DNA of 44,082 nt from a virus, in IMG/VR virus record IMGVR_UViG_3300027851_000049, positions 1-44,082 of that record. One strand, given 5' to 3'. Position numbers and translations under genes: made by a program. Positions 33,366 to 40,168 of this stretch are shown here, piece after piece (position 1 is the first letter of the stretch; each line of letters starts with the position of its first letter). Under the pieces are notes generated by a model. The model saw nothing but the letters and a program-made list of their open reading frames with translations, did not search any database and was not told the origin of the DNA.

Positions 33366-33394
33366 TTGACATATTTCAGGTTCTCCTGTAGCTT
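33366..33394 (+). promoter_or_regulatory. Rightward promoter candidate 2
   Basis: Perfect -35 TTGACA (33366-33371) with a 17-bp spacer but a poor -10 (TAGCTT). It may need an activator or be an alternative start to candidate 1. Confidence 0.4.
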
Positions 33395-33475
33395 GTCGAT
33401 AGACCGGACAGAGAGAGCCGGAGAATATGAGCGTGCCGAAGCGGTACGCAAGGGTACACGAAAGGAGACAGGACA

Positions 33476-33835
33476 ATGATGAGACTGGACAAGATGATAC
33501 GTGAGGTGGTGCTTTTGGGGAGCTTAGCACCCGATATCACAAGGGCAGAAGCGCTGTCGGTCCTCGTGCTTGAGGCATGGAACAAGTACAGTGCGTTGTT
33601 AGACAAGCATGGATTCTCCTATACCTGGGCACATACCAGTGCGAGAGACAAGGTTCTATGCGGATTGGAATGGTCGGAATTTCTTGTCGATCCGGATAGC
33701 GATTACAACGTGGAACTAATGGACACAGCAAGAATCAAACGTGATGTGTTGCTTGCCCAGCTTTGCGTCACTCACGATCAGTTGCATAGGGAAATGGAGA
33801 AGCGCTTCGGGCGTTTCATCAACGAGGAGGCATGA
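33476..33835 (+). CDS. First gene of the rightward operon, unknown function
   Basis: A 119-residue, helical, mixed-charge protein (MMRLDKMIREVVLLG; AEALSVLVLEAWNKYSALLD; REMEKRFGRFINEEA). AAAGGAG lies 8 nt before the ATG. Helical repeats suggest a small bundle. Leading position in the operon suggests early expression. Not recognised. Confidence 0.78.
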   Translation: MMRLDKMIREVVLLGSLAPDITRAEALSVLVLEAWNKYSALLDKHGFSYTWAHTSARDKVLCGLEWSEFLVDPDSDYNVELMDTARIKRDVLLAQLCVTHDQLHREMEKRFGRFINEEA

Positions 33836-33836
33836 C

Positions 33837-34274
33837 ATGAACACGTACAAGGCACTCAAGGACAAGCACCAAGCGGAATGCAATGCGTTCCCACTCAAGT
33901 TCGCATTCAGCCAAGAGCAGTTCGACAAGGCGATGACCGAGCTGGGTCTCAAGCCTAAGGACACGAAGAAAGTTACGTCCATTGGCTATGGCGGGTTCAC
34001 ATTGAACGACAATGCACCAAAGTGGTACGCCTTGCTGTCCAGGCAGGAACGTGAATGTGCCGAGGCAATAGCCAACGATATCGATGGCACTGGCTACATC
34101 CAAGAGATGTGGGATTACGAGCTGGCAAACCATGAGTACATCATCACCTGCGATATCAGCGATGCGCAGTCTGCTCTTGGCATAAGCGATGAACAGCTGG
34201 TCAATGACAAGCGTATCTACAATGCGATGAAGCGTGCTTGCAAGAAGCAGATGGATCGTGAAGATCTTTGGTAA
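33837..34274 (+). CDS. Unknown early protein with FAFSxEQF motif
   Basis: A 145-residue protein starting MNTYKALKDKHQAECNAFPL, then FAFSQEQFDKAMTELGL and the GYGGFTLNDNAPKW strand, and a C-terminal helix rich in Lys. The FAFS-EQF / GGF pattern is familiar from uncharacterised proteins of gut phages and mobile elements; I cannot name a function. GAGGAGG precedes the start, 1 bp after the previous stop. Confidence 0.78.
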   Translation: MNTYKALKDKHQAECNAFPLKFAFSQEQFDKAMTELGLKPKDTKKVTSIGYGGFTLNDNAPKWYALLSRQERECAEAIANDIDGTGYIQEMWDYELANHEYIITCDISDAQSALGISDEQLVNDKRIYNAMKRACKKQMDREDLW

Positions 34275-34297
34275 ACCCTGTTAAGTTAACAAGTGGG

Positions 34298-34318
34298 CTG
34301 CGCATACATATCACGCAG
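34298..34318 (+). promoter_or_regulatory. Leader hairpin, copy 1 of a covarying pair
   Basis: CTGCG - catacatatca - CGCAG, preceded by gtggg. It lies 15 nt before the start of the DUF4314-like gene. Copy 2 at 37927-37947 has GTGCG / CGCAC with a near-identical 11-nt loop, so the closing pair changed from C-G to G-C while pairing was kept. Confidence 0.6.
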
Positions 34319-34333
34319 AGAATGGGAGACACG

Positions 34334-34777
34334 ATGAGACAGGCAAGCAGAGAACAGGTGGACAGCGTGAAGAAAAGATTCCAGATTGGTGCGCAAGTAA
34401 TGTTGTTGCGCATGAGCGATCCTTACACGAAGCTCAAGTCGGGAGACAAGGGTATTGTGGACTGCGTCGATGACATGGGCACGATCTTCGTGAATTGGGA
34501 TAACGGAGAAACCCTTGGCGTAGTGTATGGCGAGGATGCCTGTGCTGTTGTTGAACATCGATGCGTTGTTGCACGAGCGATCAATGGCATTAGTCTCAAT
34601 GGATACGAGTTCGTATTGCACAATGATGACGGACAGATTTCAATCTTTTCATCCAAGACCGTCGCGATCAAATGGCTTATCGAACACGGAGTACAGTCCG
34701 AAGATATGGATTGCTTCATGTTCTTTGATTCCAAAGCATTGCTTTCCCTTGGCAAGTACGTAGAGGTGACAGTATGA
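34334..34777 (+). CDS. DUF4314-like protein
   Basis: A 147-residue protein. Residues 1-65 match the DUF4314 (PF14192) pattern: a helix (REQVDSVKKRFQIG), then AQVMLLRMSDPYTKLKSGDK, GIVDCVDDMGTIFVNWDNGE and TLGVVYGED. This is a small SH3-like barrel found in phages and conjugative elements, function unknown. The rest (75-147) is an added alpha/beta part. Start chosen at 34334, with GGGAGA just upstream; earlier in-frame starts run into the leader hairpin. Confidence 0.8.
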   Translation: MRQASREQVDSVKKRFQIGAQVMLLRMSDPYTKLKSGDKGIVDCVDDMGTIFVNWDNGETLGVVYGEDACAVVEHRCVVARAINGISLNGYEFVLHNDDGQISIFSSKTVAIKWLIEHGVQSEDMDCFMFFDSKALLSLGKYVEVTV

Positions 34778-35172
34778 GACACAAGAGAGGCGAGTACAAC
34801 ACGAGCAAGCATGGCACTGTACTGTACAGGGTGTATGCCTGCGACAACACCTACGATGGCGAGAGTTACTCTGTCAATCAGGAATACTGGCAGTTATTGC
34901 AGGTCGCACACGCTGCTACTGCACCGGACGAAGCAATCATCCATGCCATGAAACGTGTCGGGTTTCTCAAACAGCATTGCCGTTTCAGCATCATGATGTT
35001 GGAGCATGTCGATGGCGTGCCGGACAGTTGCTACATCGAGTACCGCAAGACAGGCGAGACTGTTGCTCACCTGATACAAGAGGACTGGAAAGAGATCGGG
35101 CATGGCACTGACATCATGCACCACAAGACAAGGGTAGCGTACACACGTAGGCAGAGAGGAGCAAGGGCATGA
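34774..35172 (+). CDS. Unknown operon protein, 132 aa
   Basis: Starts MRHKRGEYNTSKHGTVLYRV with an ATGA overlap. Mixed alpha/beta, with basic ends (KHKTR; TRRQRGARA) and a central helix (APDEAIIHAMKRVGFLKQ). No catalytic pattern. The tight overlap on both sides shows a coupled operon. Confidence 0.75.
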   Translation: MRHKRGEYNTSKHGTVLYRVYACDNTYDGESYSVNQEYWQLLQVAHAATAPDEAIIHAMKRVGFLKQHCRFSIMMLEHVDGVPDSCYIEYRKTGETVAHLIQEDWKEIGHGTDIMHHKTRVAYTRRQRGARA

Positions 35173-35537
35173 GCGAATTCAAGGCAGGTGACAGAGTTGT
35201 TTATCTTGGCGATAAGAACAACGAGATGCCGCAGTTCTATCCAAGGCGAGGAACAATAGGCATAGTCCAGCCTATCAAAGACGAAGATGAAGACTTCGTA
35301 TGGGTGCAATGGCCTAATGGATCTACTAGCAAGGATGATGTGTGGGTGACTGTAAGCGAGAACCTAACCCTTGCGATCGAGGTTGTCCAGACTGGTGGGT
35401 GTGGCAACTGCGGATACGAGTTGCAGTATGCGATCGATGCGATGTCGATGGTCATGGGGCACGAGCATGATGGTGAGAAGTTTCGGTACTGTCCTGTGTG
35501 TGGTAACGACTGCTTCCCAGAGAGGGATTACGTATGA
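35169..35537 (+). CDS. SH3-like barrel plus zinc-ribbon protein
   Basis: A 122-residue protein. Residues 5-60 look like a small barrel (AGDRVVYLGDKN; GTIGIVQPIKDEDEDFVWVQ; NGSTSKDDVWVTVSENL), similar in layout to DUF4314/KOW-type folds. Residues 75-118 form a zinc ribbon, C-x2-C (CGNC) and C-x2-C-x3-C (CPVCGNDC). Possibly a nucleic-acid or ribosome-binding modulator; inference. Confidence 0.76.
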   Translation: MSEFKAGDRVVYLGDKNNEMPQFYPRRGTIGIVQPIKDEDEDFVWVQWPNGSTSKDDVWVTVSENLTLAIEVVQTGGCGNCGYELQYAIDAMSMVMGHEHDGEKFRYCPVCGNDCFPERDYV

Positions 35538-35758
35538 GCGCACAGCAAAAGAACTACATGGGCATCGATCAGTATGGCAACACGTTTCATGGACTTGTTA
35601 ACCCTCGTAAAGATTTAACACAGCGCCTGTGTTGCACTCACGTTGACAAGATGTATGCCGATGGTAAGGATGGCAAGGTGTACTTCAATGGCTGCATCAT
35701 CTCCGGACATTGGATCACGTTGTACGAAGTAACCGAAGTGCGAAAGGTGGTTGACTGA
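35534..35758 (+). CDS. Small operon protein, 74 aa
   Basis: MSAQQKNYMGIDQYGNTFHG..., beta-rich, with RLCCTHVDKMYADGKDGKVY and a closing YEVTEVRKVVD. Overlaps the previous gene by ATGA. The YMGIDQYGNTFHGL start is reminiscent of small conserved gut-phage proteins; no function known to me. Confidence 0.74.
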   Translation: MSAQQKNYMGIDQYGNTFHGLVNPRKDLTQRLCCTHVDKMYADGKDGKVYFNGCIISGHWITLYEVTEVRKVVD

Positions 35759-35759
35759 C

Positions 35760-36053
35760 ATGATCGATCTCGCAACGAAGAATTGGATTCGCATACCCTG
35801 CAATCTTGCACACACCAAGAACACCAAGCGGTTCGTAACCATGTTCGTGTCTGACCCTACATGGGCACAAGCCAAGGCAGAAGTCGAACGTATCGTGAAG
35901 AAAGGAGAGAAGCATTGGACACTGCTGGATGCCAAGCTGGATCGCACAACGGATGGCTGTGTGATACGTGAGATGGACTTGATCTCGAAGAACGATGGGC
36001 TAGTGCATAAGCTGGTGGTGTCACCCACTGGCGAGTACCTGCACAAGTGGTGA
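35760..36053 (+). CDS. Small operon protein, 97 aa
   Basis: Start ATG at 35760 (GGTGG upstream; a TTG three codons earlier is rejected). Sequence features: DLATKNWIRIPCNLAHTKNT, a helix (WAQAKAEVERIVKKGEKHW) and strands to the end. Mixed alpha/beta, basic. Not recognised. Confidence 0.74.
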   Translation: MIDLATKNWIRIPCNLAHTKNTKRFVTMFVSDPTWAQAKAEVERIVKKGEKHWTLLDAKLDRTTDGCVIREMDLISKNDGLVHKLVVSPTGEYLHKW

Positions 36054-36065
36054 GAGGAGACACTC

Positions 36066-36257
36066 ATGACGGTTCAAGCGTTGGTACTGCGCCTTGTAAT
36101 GGCAAGCCCCGACAAAGACAAGATCGAGAAAGCCTTTCATGATCTCGAAAAGGTAGGCATGGACAGGATAACGGCAGCGTATTGTGCAAGGGAGATGCGC
36201 AAAAACATTCTCGATGGCATGGAACGGAAGCAAGATGCGAAAGGAGACACACAATGA
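36066..36257 (+). CDS. 63-residue helical protein
   Basis: MTVQALVLRLVMASPDKDKI..., two or three helices, with DLEKVGMDRITAAYCAREMR resembling a short helical dimer. The ribosome site is gaggagacactc, shared exactly with the gene at 39362. Stop overlaps the next start by ATGA. Unknown function. Confidence 0.74.
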   Translation: MTVQALVLRLVMASPDKDKIEKAFHDLEKVGMDRITAAYCAREMRKNILDGMERKQDAKGDTQ

Positions 36258-36595
36258 CACGAACACTGGTCAAGATGACAGGCGAGGACTTCGCAAAGCA
36301 TGTGATGGACACGCTTGCGAACGATGCGGATGCAGTGATCGACTTCTACTATGACGATACGGATGGGGGAAAGGGTGCGTATTGCATAGAGCTTTACACT
36401 TGGCGAGACAGCACGATGCTGATGATCGGTGGCTATGGCAATGACTCGGTCGGCTATTACTACAGCGATCCGGAGTATCTTCGTGATGAGATCCTGTACT
36501 ACCTAGAGGGGCACGATATGGGCAAGGAAGTTTTCCTTGAGCGTATAGAGTACGAAGCGGAAGACAACACGAAGAAAGAGGAGGCACAATCATGA
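36254..36595 (+). CDS. Acidic operon protein, 113 aa
   Basis: MTRTLVKMTGEDFAKHVMDT..., strongly acidic (DADAVIDFYYDDTDGGKG; DPEYLRDEILYYLEGHDMGK) with a beta-hairpin centre. Such acidic small proteins can mimic nucleic acid; that is only a suggestion. Overlaps both neighbours by ATGA. Confidence 0.76.
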   Translation: MTRTLVKMTGEDFAKHVMDTLANDADAVIDFYYDDTDGGKGAYCIELYTWRDSTMLMIGGYGNDSVGYYYSDPEYLRDEILYYLEGHDMGKEVFLERIEYEAEDNTKKEEAQS

Positions 36596-37698
36596 ACACA
36601 GGAAGAACGATCAACGCAGTCTGGACAGAGATCAACCGTCAGGAGACAGCACGCAGGGACTTCATTGTTCCCAGCAACAAGATGGCATTGAGGACATCGC
36701 TTCCCGATCTGTTCGGGGATGCCAAGGACATCACGCCAGTACAATTCGAGATCGTCAATGGTCGTGAGAGACTCGACCTCAATCCTACACAGCTGTTCCA
36801 TCGTCAGATCGGAACGCACACTGGTATCCCTGCTGTGTATTACGATCGCATGAAAGCGGAGTTACCGGAGTTGCTCACTCGCAATGTGAACGAGTGGCTC
36901 AGGAAGAACGAGACAAGGCAGATGATACGATCCCTCGATGGCAAGGCGAGGGCATTCCTGTCCGATCGGTATCGTCCGGTGGACAATCTGGAAGTATGCC
37001 AAGCCATCCTGCCTGTGTTGGCACAGATACGAGAGGGTGTCTTCGATAGCTGTGAGGTCACGGATGATGCACTGTATTTAAAGGTCGTGAACCCCAGGCT
37101 CCAAGGCGAGGTGCGTCCTGGCGATCTGGTACAGGCTGGCGTTGTGGTCCGGAACAGTGAGGTAGGCAAGGGCAGCGTGTCTGTTGCTCCGCTTCTGTTC
37201 CGTCTGGTCTGCTCCAATGGCATGATCGTGAACAGCTTCGGATCAAGGCAGTACCATGTCGGTGGCAGGAACACAGACAACTGGGAATTGTACACAGACG
37301 AGACGAGGGCAGCCGATAACAAGGCGTTCCTCATGAAGACAAGGGATACCGTCAAGTCTGCGGTAGACGAGGCAGTGTTCGGCAAGATCCTCGATGGCCT
37401 GCGTGAAGCAGCCGGCACGAAGATCGAGGGCAGACCTACGGAAGTGGTCGAGATGGCAGGCAGGAAGTTCGGACTGAACCAAGGCGAACAGGATGAGGTG
37501 CTAAAGAACCTGCTCCAAGGTGGTGACATGACGCTGTATGGACTGAGCAATGCGGTCACTCGCACTGCTGCTGTAGTGCCGGACTATGATCGTGCCACTG
37601 ATCTCGAGGGCATGGGTTGGGATATGGCAACGATGTCCGCTACCACATGGAAAGAGATCAACGCATCAATCGGGAAGAACAGCAGACGTTCGAAGTGA
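36592..37698 (+). CDS. DUF932-like phage/plasmid protein
   Basis: A 368-residue protein, the largest of this operon. It matches the DUF932 (PF06067) pattern: a FLSDRYRPVDNLEVCQAILP core, then CEVTDDALYLKVVNPR, GDLVQAGVVVRNSEVGKGSV, PLLFRLVCSNGMIVN and a later AAVVPDYDRATDLEG. DUF932 proteins occur on phages and plasmids, sometimes next to anti-restriction or transfer genes; their biochemistry is unknown. Complete in length. Confidence 0.88.
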   Translation: MNTGRTINAVWTEINRQETARRDFIVPSNKMALRTSLPDLFGDAKDITPVQFEIVNGRERLDLNPTQLFHRQIGTHTGIPAVYYDRMKAELPELLTRNVNEWLRKNETRQMIRSLDGKARAFLSDRYRPVDNLEVCQAILPVLAQIREGVFDSCEVTDDALYLKVVNPRLQGEVRPGDLVQAGVVVRNSEVGKGSVSVAPLLFRLVCSNGMIVNSFGSRQYHVGGRNTDNWELYTDETRAADNKAFLMKTRDTVKSAVDEAVFGKILDGLREAAGTKIEGRPTEVVEMAGRKFGLNQGEQDEVLKNLLQGGDMTLYGLSNAVTRTAAVVPDYDRATDLEGMGWDMATMSATTWKEINASIGKNSRRSK

Positions 37699-37710
37699 GA
37701 GGAGATTCGC

Positions 37711-37908
37711 ATGAGACTTTATGTGGTACTTGAGGGTGGGCTTGTCCAAGGCGTGTACACAAGCAGTGAGATGCACGCAGAGGTTATCGTCATCGATCAT
37801 GATGTACGAAAGGATAGCGCATACGATGAAGAGGAGATGAAAGAGTACGAGTTCAGGTGCAAACAGTTTGACTTAGACAGGTCGCACGAATTGTACGGGC
37901 TGTACTGA
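37711..37908 (+). CDS. 65-residue protein of YVVLEGGLVQGVY type
   Basis: MRLYVVLEGGLVQGVYTSSE, then an acidic middle (VIDHDVRKDSAYDEEEMKEY) and LDRSHELYGLY at the end. The start resembles small mobile-element proteins with a V-x-x-GG-x-V-x-x-VY strand pair. GGAGA lies 6 nt before the ATG. Function unknown. Confidence 0.76.
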   Translation: MRLYVVLEGGLVQGVYTSSEMHAEVIVIDHDVRKDSAYDEEEMKEYEFRCKQFDLDRSHELYGLY

Positions 37909-37926
37909 GATCCATCACACAGTGGG

Positions 37927-37947
37927 GTGCGCATACACACAACGCAC
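37927..37947 (+). promoter_or_regulatory. Leader hairpin, copy 2 of a covarying pair
   Basis: GTGCG - catacacacaa - CGCAC, 14 nt before the ATG at 37962. It matches copy 1 (34298-34318) in stem length, loop length and eight of eleven loop bases, with the closing base pair swapped. Confidence 0.6.
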
Positions 37948-37961
37948 GAGAGGAGACAGGC

Positions 37962-38156
37962 ATGAGATGCAATGTAAGTGAGTGCTGTTCGCAAAAAGAT
38001 TCTTTCTATGTGGTTGGAGAGAATGACGTAATAGGCGTAGTGCTTATTGAAAACTATGGGTACAGGAAAGCGGAAGTGACATTCAAAAACGGCAACGTGC
38101 TTCACTTGTACGATATCAAGAGTGCGCTTTACAGAGCGAAAGGGGAAACAGTATGA
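37962..38156 (+). CDS. 64-residue protein after leader hairpin 2
   Basis: MRCNVSECCSQKDSFYVVGE..., with three Cys near the start (residues 3, 8, 9) then beta strands (DVIGVVLIENYGYRKAEVTF). AGGAG precedes the ATG. Stop overlaps the next start. Unknown function. Confidence 0.74.
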   Translation: MRCNVSECCSQKDSFYVVGENDVIGVVLIENYGYRKAEVTFKNGNVLHLYDIKSALYRAKGETV

Positions 38157-38611
38157 ACGTAGCAGATGCAGTCAATGTGGTCAGGCTTATGGTGAAGTCA
38201 GTGTATCCGACGAACCCTCGCGAAGATATGGCTGGGTATACCGAGTCGGAGAATACCAAGGATACCCTATACGATGTGGAGCAGGCGCTCTTGCGTAAGT
38301 GTCTGATCGAGGACGAGGGCAAGTGTCGTGCATTCGTTGGGTTGGATAGCGAAGAACCTAACGTGTGCCTCATTGAGTACAAAGATTTCAGCTCGATGCT
38401 GACAGCGTTTGCTATGCAGTTGCATCGTTCTAAGCCGATCATTACAGACTTCCAATTCGAGGAAGACGGGCGATGGATCGAGGTCGTGCATGATATCGTC
38501 ATGCCAACGAGTTGTCTGTACACTGGCGTGATCCTGTTCTACGCAGGGCATACACACAATGGCATCATCGGGCACAGAGAATGGTTCGGCAAGGAAGAGG
38601 CAAAGCGATGA
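38153..38611 (+). CDS. 152-residue operon protein upstream of dockerin 1
   Basis: Alpha/beta protein (MNVADAVNVVRLMVKSVYPT; DVEQALLRKCLIEDEGKCRA; FSSMLTAFAMQLHRSKPI). No known motif. ATGA overlaps join it to the genes on both sides, so it is co-translated with the dockerin protein and may be its functional partner. Confidence 0.76.
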   Translation: MNVADAVNVVRLMVKSVYPTNPREDMAGYTESENTKDTLYDVEQALLRKCLIEDEGKCRAFVGLDSEEPNVCLIEYKDFSSMLTAFAMQLHRSKPIITDFQFEEDGRWIEVVHDIVMPTSCLYTGVILFYAGHTHNGIIGHREWFGKEEAKR

Positions 38612-38880
38612 GTTTCAAAGAAGCCATTGTTCCAATGCTGATTGTTGCGTTAATTGTTATGATGGCCTACTTCTTCTTGAATGATCCGGCCTTGGCAACG
38701 GGAGACGCGAACAAGGATGGCCGTATCAATGCTATCGATTTGACCATGATGAAGCGGCACATTATCGGGATCTACGACCTATCGCAGTGGCAGATTTTTC
38801 GATGTGACATGAATGGGAATGGAAGAGTTGACGAGATGGACTTGGAGACGGTCACAAACGTCATCCTTGGCAGGAATTGA
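38608..38880 (+). CDS. Exported type I dockerin protein 1
   Basis: A 90-residue protein. Residues 1-4 MSFK, hydrophobic core about 6-23 (AIVPMLIVALIVMMAYFF), then LNDPALA ending at 30: a signal peptide with an A-x-A site, or a membrane anchor. Residues 32-88 are two dockerin repeats. Loop 1 has D33, N35, D37, N41 and D44 (GDANKDGRINAID); loop 2 has D67, N69, N71, D75 and D78 (CDMNGNGRVDEMD). Each is followed by an F-helix (LTMMKRHIIG; LETVTNVILG). Dockerins bind cohesins in cellulosomes with calcium. Nothing but export signal and dockerin is present. ATGA overlap with the 152-residue gene. Confidence 0.9.
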   Translation: MSFKEAIVPMLIVALIVMMAYFFLNDPALATGDANKDGRINAIDLTMMKRHIIGIYDLSQWQIFRCDMNGNGRVDEMDLETVTNVILGRN

Positions 38881-38891
38881 GAGGTACAATC

Positions 38892-39086
38892 ATGATCGGT
38901 TACGTAGCAAAAGCCATGATCCACAGCAAGAATGCCATCGGGGATGTCGAGATTATCGGCATGCCGAACGAAGAACGTCAGTTCAAAATGAAAGTGCTTG
39001 AGTCTGGCGTGGTATGCCTTGGGATCTTCAACATCTTCAACGGTCTGTACTATGCAGACGATGTGTACTGCAAGGTGGTGGAGTAG
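38892..39086 (+). CDS. 64-residue protein after dockerin 1
   Basis: MIGYVAKAMIHSKNAIGDVE..., beta-rich and compact. ATG at 38892, with GAGAGG 8 nt upstream; a TTG five codons earlier overlaps the dockerin stop and is less likely. Function unknown. Confidence 0.72.
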   Translation: MIGYVAKAMIHSKNAIGDVEIIGMPNEERQFKMKVLESGVVCLGIFNIFNGLYYADDVYCKVVE

Positions 39087-39120
39087 CATGGTATTCTAAT
39101 CGCGAAAGGAAGTGATACGA

Positions 39121-39345
39121 ATGGGCAAGCGATGGGCAGTGGACAGCAAGACGTATGAGAAAGACGGACTCATTCACAGTGAGGCACGGTTACGTGAGAC
39201 GGACGAAAGCGAACCGGACTACAAGAAGTTTGAGAGTGGCACGCTGTTTCGTGTGGATGTGTACAACGATCTGGACATGGCAGAGACAAGGGTGCGTGAT
39301 GTTAATGGTCAGCGTGCAATGAAGCCGTCCGACTTCGGACTATGA
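39121..39345 (+). CDS. 74-residue charged protein
   Basis: MGKRWAVDSKTYEKDGLIHS..., mixed charge, predicted mostly beta with polar loops (RLRETDESEPDYKKF). AAGGA upstream of the ATG; a GTG three codons earlier is possible. A 34-bp gap precedes it, one of the few in this operon. Unknown function. Confidence 0.72.
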   Translation: MGKRWAVDSKTYEKDGLIHSEARLRETDESEPDYKKFESGTLFRVDVYNDLDMAETRVRDVNGQRAMKPSDFGL

Positions 39346-39361
39346 AAGCGAGGAGACACTC

Positions 39362-39604
39362 ATGCCAAGACAATTTATAGATGAACACATGGCACAGGAT
39401 AGAAGAGAAATCTGGATCGATCAGGATAGCATCGAGACGAGGCTATATAATCTGCGTGCATACGCACAAGAACGACACGATCAGGTCAAGCCTCAGACCG
39501 AACCTATTGACGATTGGTATGAGCAGGAAGAGAAGTATATCTCGCAGATCGACGATCTATTGACTGACATCCGAACGCTATTGGTTCGGATCGAGGATCT
39601 ATGA
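39362..39604 (+). CDS. 80-residue acidic helical protein
   Basis: MPRQFIDEHMAQDRREIWID..., strongly helical with an acidic C-terminal half (EEKYISQIDDLLTDIRTLLV). It uses the same gaggagacactcatg start context as the gene at 36066. Probably a coiled-coil dimer. Unknown function. Confidence 0.74.
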   Translation: MPRQFIDEHMAQDRREIWIDQDSIETRLYNLRAYAQERHDQVKPQTEPIDDWYEQEEKYISQIDDLLTDIRTLLVRIEDL

Positions 39605-39858
39605 GTAACGTCAGATGCTTCGTTGGAATGAATGGCAAGCACACAATGATCCAGCTGATCTGTGATGGACGAGGAAAGACAGTCTTGCGCATTGCAGTCC
39701 CGATTGAAACCGAATGGATACACGATGTAACGCAGCACATACAAAGACTGATTGATTCCAGACGCATAACGGAAGACAACTACGCATCAGTCGAGGTTGG
39801 CCGGCCACGCAAGGGTGGACCTTGGTTCGTCAACTTCGCAGAGAGGTTAGACACATGA
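39601..39858 (+). CDS. 85-residue alpha/beta protein
   Basis: MSNVRCFVGMNGKHTMIQLI..., strands followed by a helix (DVTQHIQRLIDSRRITEDNY) and a basic turn (VGRPRKGGPW). ATGA overlaps on both sides. No family recognised. Confidence 0.74.
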   Translation: MSNVRCFVGMNGKHTMIQLICDGRGKTVLRIAVPIETEWIHDVTQHIQRLIDSRRITEDNYASVEVGRPRKGGPWFVNFAERLDT

Positions 39859-40100
39859 GCGTGAAGCTGAACGGGGTGGAGTACCTCACGACAGACGAGT
39901 TCCTTGTGGTGTCCGGACGATCAGATATCCGATCGATCTACCATGCTCTTGCGAACGAGTTAATCCCAGGCGCTGTCAGACTTGGATGGCAGTGGATCAT
40001 CCCTGCTACAGCACACATACTGGATCGTAGAGTGCGATCAGGAAAGTATGTTGGGTATCGATTGCGTAAGAAGATGCGGGACATCGCGAACAGCGTGTGA
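39855..40100 (+). CDS. Excisionase-like HTH protein (HTH_17 type), last gene of the operon
   Basis: An 81-residue protein. Residues 8-60 follow the excisionase/MerR-like winged-helix pattern: EYLTTDEFLVVSGRSDIRSI, YHALANELIPGAVRLGWQW, then IIPATAHILDRRV. It lies at the 3' end of the operon, directly before the bidirectional terminator. As no integrase is present, a transcriptional role is more likely than excision. A terminal HTH gene that represses its own operon is a known arrangement in anti-CRISPR operons; here that is inference. Confidence 0.78.
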   Translation: MSVKLNGVEYLTTDEFLVVSGRSDIRSIYHALANELIPGAVRLGWQWIIPATAHILDRRVRSGKYVGYRLRKKMRDIANSV

Positions 40101-40113
40101 TTTTAAGGCAAAG

Positions 40114-40153
40114 AAAAAGGGGCAGTAGCCGTTGTGGTTACTGCCCCTTTTTT
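40114..40153. terminator. Bidirectional terminator between converging operons
   Basis: Stem AAAAAGGGGCAGTA + GCC / GGT + TACTGCCCCTTTTT, 17 bp with a 5-nt loop (GTTGT), with T-runs on both strands. It ends the rightward operon (stop at 40100) and the leftward early operon (RusA stop at 40169). Confidence 0.95.
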
Positions 40154-40168
40154 TTGTTCTTCTCGCGA

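Larger units (their letters stand above)
33084..33475. promoter_or_regulatory. 392-bp divergent control region
   Basis: No gene seen. It holds the divergent starts of the small terminase (-) and the rightward operon (+). Visible elements: a palindrome at 33200-33212 in an AT-rich block (33185-33225), two rightward promoter candidates (33287-33315, 33366-33394), and inverted repeats in the rightward leader (CCGGA/TCCGG and GAGCC/GGCTC, 33327-33361). Confidence 0.7.
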
